From Acetatifactor sp. (GTDB taxonomy: Bacteria > Bacillota > Clostridia > Lachnospirales > Lachnospiraceae), in the NCBI GenBank assembly GCA_024695935.1, contig JAILHH010000025.1:62001-126000 (forward strand): a stretch of DNA of 64,000 bases. The letters are read 5' to 3'. How positions within the stretch are numbered: the stretch's first letter is position 1; each line of letters opens with the position of its first letter. Both the position numbers and the translations under genes were made by a program. Of the stretch, positions 62,841 through 64,000 are shown piece after piece. A model generated the notes under the pieces. That model did not search any database and was not told the DNA's origin. It saw nothing but the letters and a program-made list of their open reading frames with translations.

Positions 62841-63551
62841 TTATTGCTCAACTTGCATCTGAAGGAAATTACTTTTATATTTTGCCGATATTGGTATCGT
62901 GAAACCATTTTCTAAAGTAACGCTTCGCGGTGAATAAGTTCTTATATACTCCGGATTTACTAAATACGATTGATGTATTCGATAAAAACATTTTTCCAAA
63001 ACTTCCAACTCAACCTCATCCAATTTACCGTAAAAAGAATATATATCTTCCTTTGCATATATATTGATTATTCTTTTTGTGCTCTCAAAATACAGGATAT
63101 CCTTATATTTAATCCTATAAATCTCTCGTCCTACTTTATATGTAAAAACAGTTCTAGTTTTTCGGCAATATCTTATGTACTTATCAAGAGCATCAAAAAA
63201 CTTATTTTCCGAAATTGGCTTTGTTAAATAATTAAATGGATGAACATCAAACATTTCCTTCATGTATTTATCATATGAAGAAATAAATATTATCTGAAGG
63301 TTTTCCTTTTGGTTCTCCCTAATAATATGAGCTAATTCAATTCCGTTAATGCTACACATTTCTATATCTAATAACAACAAGTCACATTCGTTTAAGAATG
63401 AAGACTCCAGCAGTTCTTCACCTGATAGGTACGTAGAAACGTTAAAACTACAGGCTTTTTTTTCTTTATATTTCTCCAAATGATTATATAAGATCTTAAT
63501 AATATTCTCATCATCGTCACAAATAGCTACATTAATTTCATCAAAACGCAT
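62841..63551 (-). CDS. LytTR-type response regulator (AgrA-like)
   Basis: A 236-residue regulator. The receiver domain has the acidic pair in VAICDDDENI, the phospho-aspartate in LLLLDIEMCSINGIELA and a lysine in NYLTKPISENKF. The C-terminal LytTR DNA-binding domain follows (IKYKDILYFESTKRIINIYAKEDIYSFYGKLDEVE, CFYRIHQSYLVNPEYI, IPISAKYKSNF). The start at 63551 (MRFDEINVAIC) is supported by AGAGGG; an ATG seven codons earlier has no such site. A possible promoter is TTGAAA-17-TACCAT in the gap upstream. With the kinase it forms an Agr/Com-type two-component system whose signal and targets are unknown. It is richer in A/T than the core genes. Confidence 0.92.
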   Translation of the reverse strand: MRFDEINVAICDDDENIIKILYNHLEKYKEKKACSFNVSTYLSGEELLESSFLNECDLLLLDIEMCSINGIELAHIIRENQKENLQIIFISSYDKYMKEMFDVHPFNYLTKPISENKFFDALDKYIRYCRKTRTVFTYKVGREIYRIKYKDILYFESTKRIINIYAKEDIYSFYGKLDEVELEVLEKCFYRIHQSYLVNPEYIRTYSPRSVTLENGFTIPISAKYKSNFLQMQVEQ

Positions 63552-63740
63552 TTCACTTTTACCCTCTACCATTTATATCTGTATGCTACTTCTATTCGAA
63601 ATGAATACTAGATCTTTGCTTTAGTCCACATAGCATTATTTATGATGGTATCACAATTATACACTTTTTTCAATTGAATTATCACCGAAAAAACAATTAT
63701 GATGCTAATATAATATACCTGCATAGCGAACAAAAAAGAA

Positions 63741-63798
63741 CCCCACATCTTCTCTGAGAGCAAGCAATAATCACTCTTTTTCTCAAAGAAATGTGAGG
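63741..63798 (-). terminator. Terminator after the DUF6465 gene
   Basis: On the minus strand CCTCACATTTCTTTGAGA pairs with TCTCAGAGAAGATGTGGGG (G:U pairs and one bulge) and is followed by TTCTTTTTTG. Confidence 0.8.
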
Positions 63799-63852
63799 TC
63801 CTAATATAATTCCTGATAATTATCATTCAAAACTTTATAGTTTTTGAATAAA

Positions 63853-64000
63853 TTAAATATAGAAGCTTCCGGTGAAGTTACCGTTCATAACATAGTAAGC
63901 GGTGCTCTCTTCAGGCTTGATATAGAGCTCAATCGACTTAAGCTCGGAAGCTTTCTTTCCAAGATCAAACTTCCAGACATCCATAGCACTCTTGATGAAG
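63853..64000 (-). CDS. DUF6465-family protein, C-terminal end (cut by window edge)
   Basis: The last 49 codons of a gene that starts beyond base 64000. The peptide FIKSAMDVWKFDLGKKASEL then KSIELYIKPEESTAYYVMNG and NFTGSFYI resembles the C-terminal half of DUF6465 proteins, which in Lachnospiraceae end with a segment on the pattern LNVYVKPEE-AAYYVING. Function of the family is unknown. A terminator follows. Family recognition is from memory. Confidence 0.7.
   Translation of the reverse strand, partial: FIKSAMDVWKFDLGKKASELKSIELYIKPEESTAYYVMNGNFTGSFYI

Noticed and set aside
63608..63826. 72-residue minus-strand open frame upstream of the LytTR regulator, considered as an AgrD-like signal peptide
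   Set aside because: It overlaps the DUF6465 terminator, lacks a ribosome site, and has no leader-core-tail layout of AgrD.

Overview
The window looks like a chromosomal segment of a flagellated, Gram-positive anaerobe of the class Clostridia, most likely family Lachnospiraceae (Butyrivibrio/Roseburia-like). The indications are an mbl-flhO-flhP cluster, an IreB-RuvX-DUF1292 block, a type III glutamine synthetase, a DUF6465 gene, LexA boxes of the CGAAC-N4-GTTCG type, a CIRCE-controlled hrcA-grpE-dnaK-dnaJ cluster and moderate G+C. Most genes run on the minus strand and almost all look chromosomal core; no insertion sequence, prophage or CRISPR array is visible.

Layout. 1-4.1 kb: start of recD2, then mbl-flhO-flhP-rod-binding protein (shape and flagellar rod). 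4.4-9.4 kb: uvrB-uvrA behind a promoter with a LexA-like box. 9.6-14 kb: a LexA-controlled operon with two Y-family polymerases, a short YolD-like companion and, overlapping its end, a membrane diguanylate cyclase. 14.2-18.4 kb: ftsE-ftsX-M23 hydrolase activator-C-terminal processing protease. 18.4-21.7 kb: PucR/CdaR-type regulator and a Cache chemoreceptor. 22-27.4 kb: accessory locus of a 12-TM LuxR regulator, a large secreted protein of unknown function and a secreted LysM protein, bounded by two unusual repeat regions. 27.6-30.2 kb: tRNA-Gln(CTG), a structured dispersed repeat, acyl-ACP thioesterase, cvfB, yjfB. 30.3-36.9 kb: glnN and the operon rnjA-ylbF-MltG-like-trmR-trhP. 37-39.5 kb: mtaB-ireB-ruvX-DUF1292. 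39.5-44.1 kb: HPr-like protein lacking the phospho-histidine, thiI, a polytopic membrane protein, cysteine desulfurase. 44.3-53.7 kb: aquaporin, LacI regulator, XRE/ImmA protein, then a sugar ABC transporter-GH65 phosphorylase-beta-phosphoglucomutase operon. 53.7-61 kb: hrcA-grpE-dnaK-dnaJ and prmA-rsmE. 61-64 kb: a nonsense-mutated secreted-protein remnant, an Agr-like LytTR/GHKL two-component pair, and the end of a DUF6465 gene.

How genes work together. DNA repair and damage tolerance (uvrBA, two Y polymerases) appear under SOS control. FtsEX probably activates the adjacent M23 protein for septal wall cleavage. TrhP and TrmR successively hydroxylate and methylate tRNA wobble uridine; ThiI and the cysteine desulfurase supply 4-thiouridine; MtaB makes ms2t6A37. 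The sugar operon imports an alpha-glucoside, splits it with phosphate and converts beta-glucose-1-phosphate to glucose-6-phosphate.

Most interesting: (1) an alternating array of AAAACTGTA/TACAGTTTT inverted repeats at 27.02-27.41 kb; (2) a 115-nt structured repeat in two copies 27 kb apart with compensating hairpin changes; (3) the 12-TM LuxR/secreted protein/LysM locus with ATCTGTA repeats; (4) the diguanylate cyclase wired into the SOS mutagenesis operon. All calls come from reading the sequence; no database search was run.
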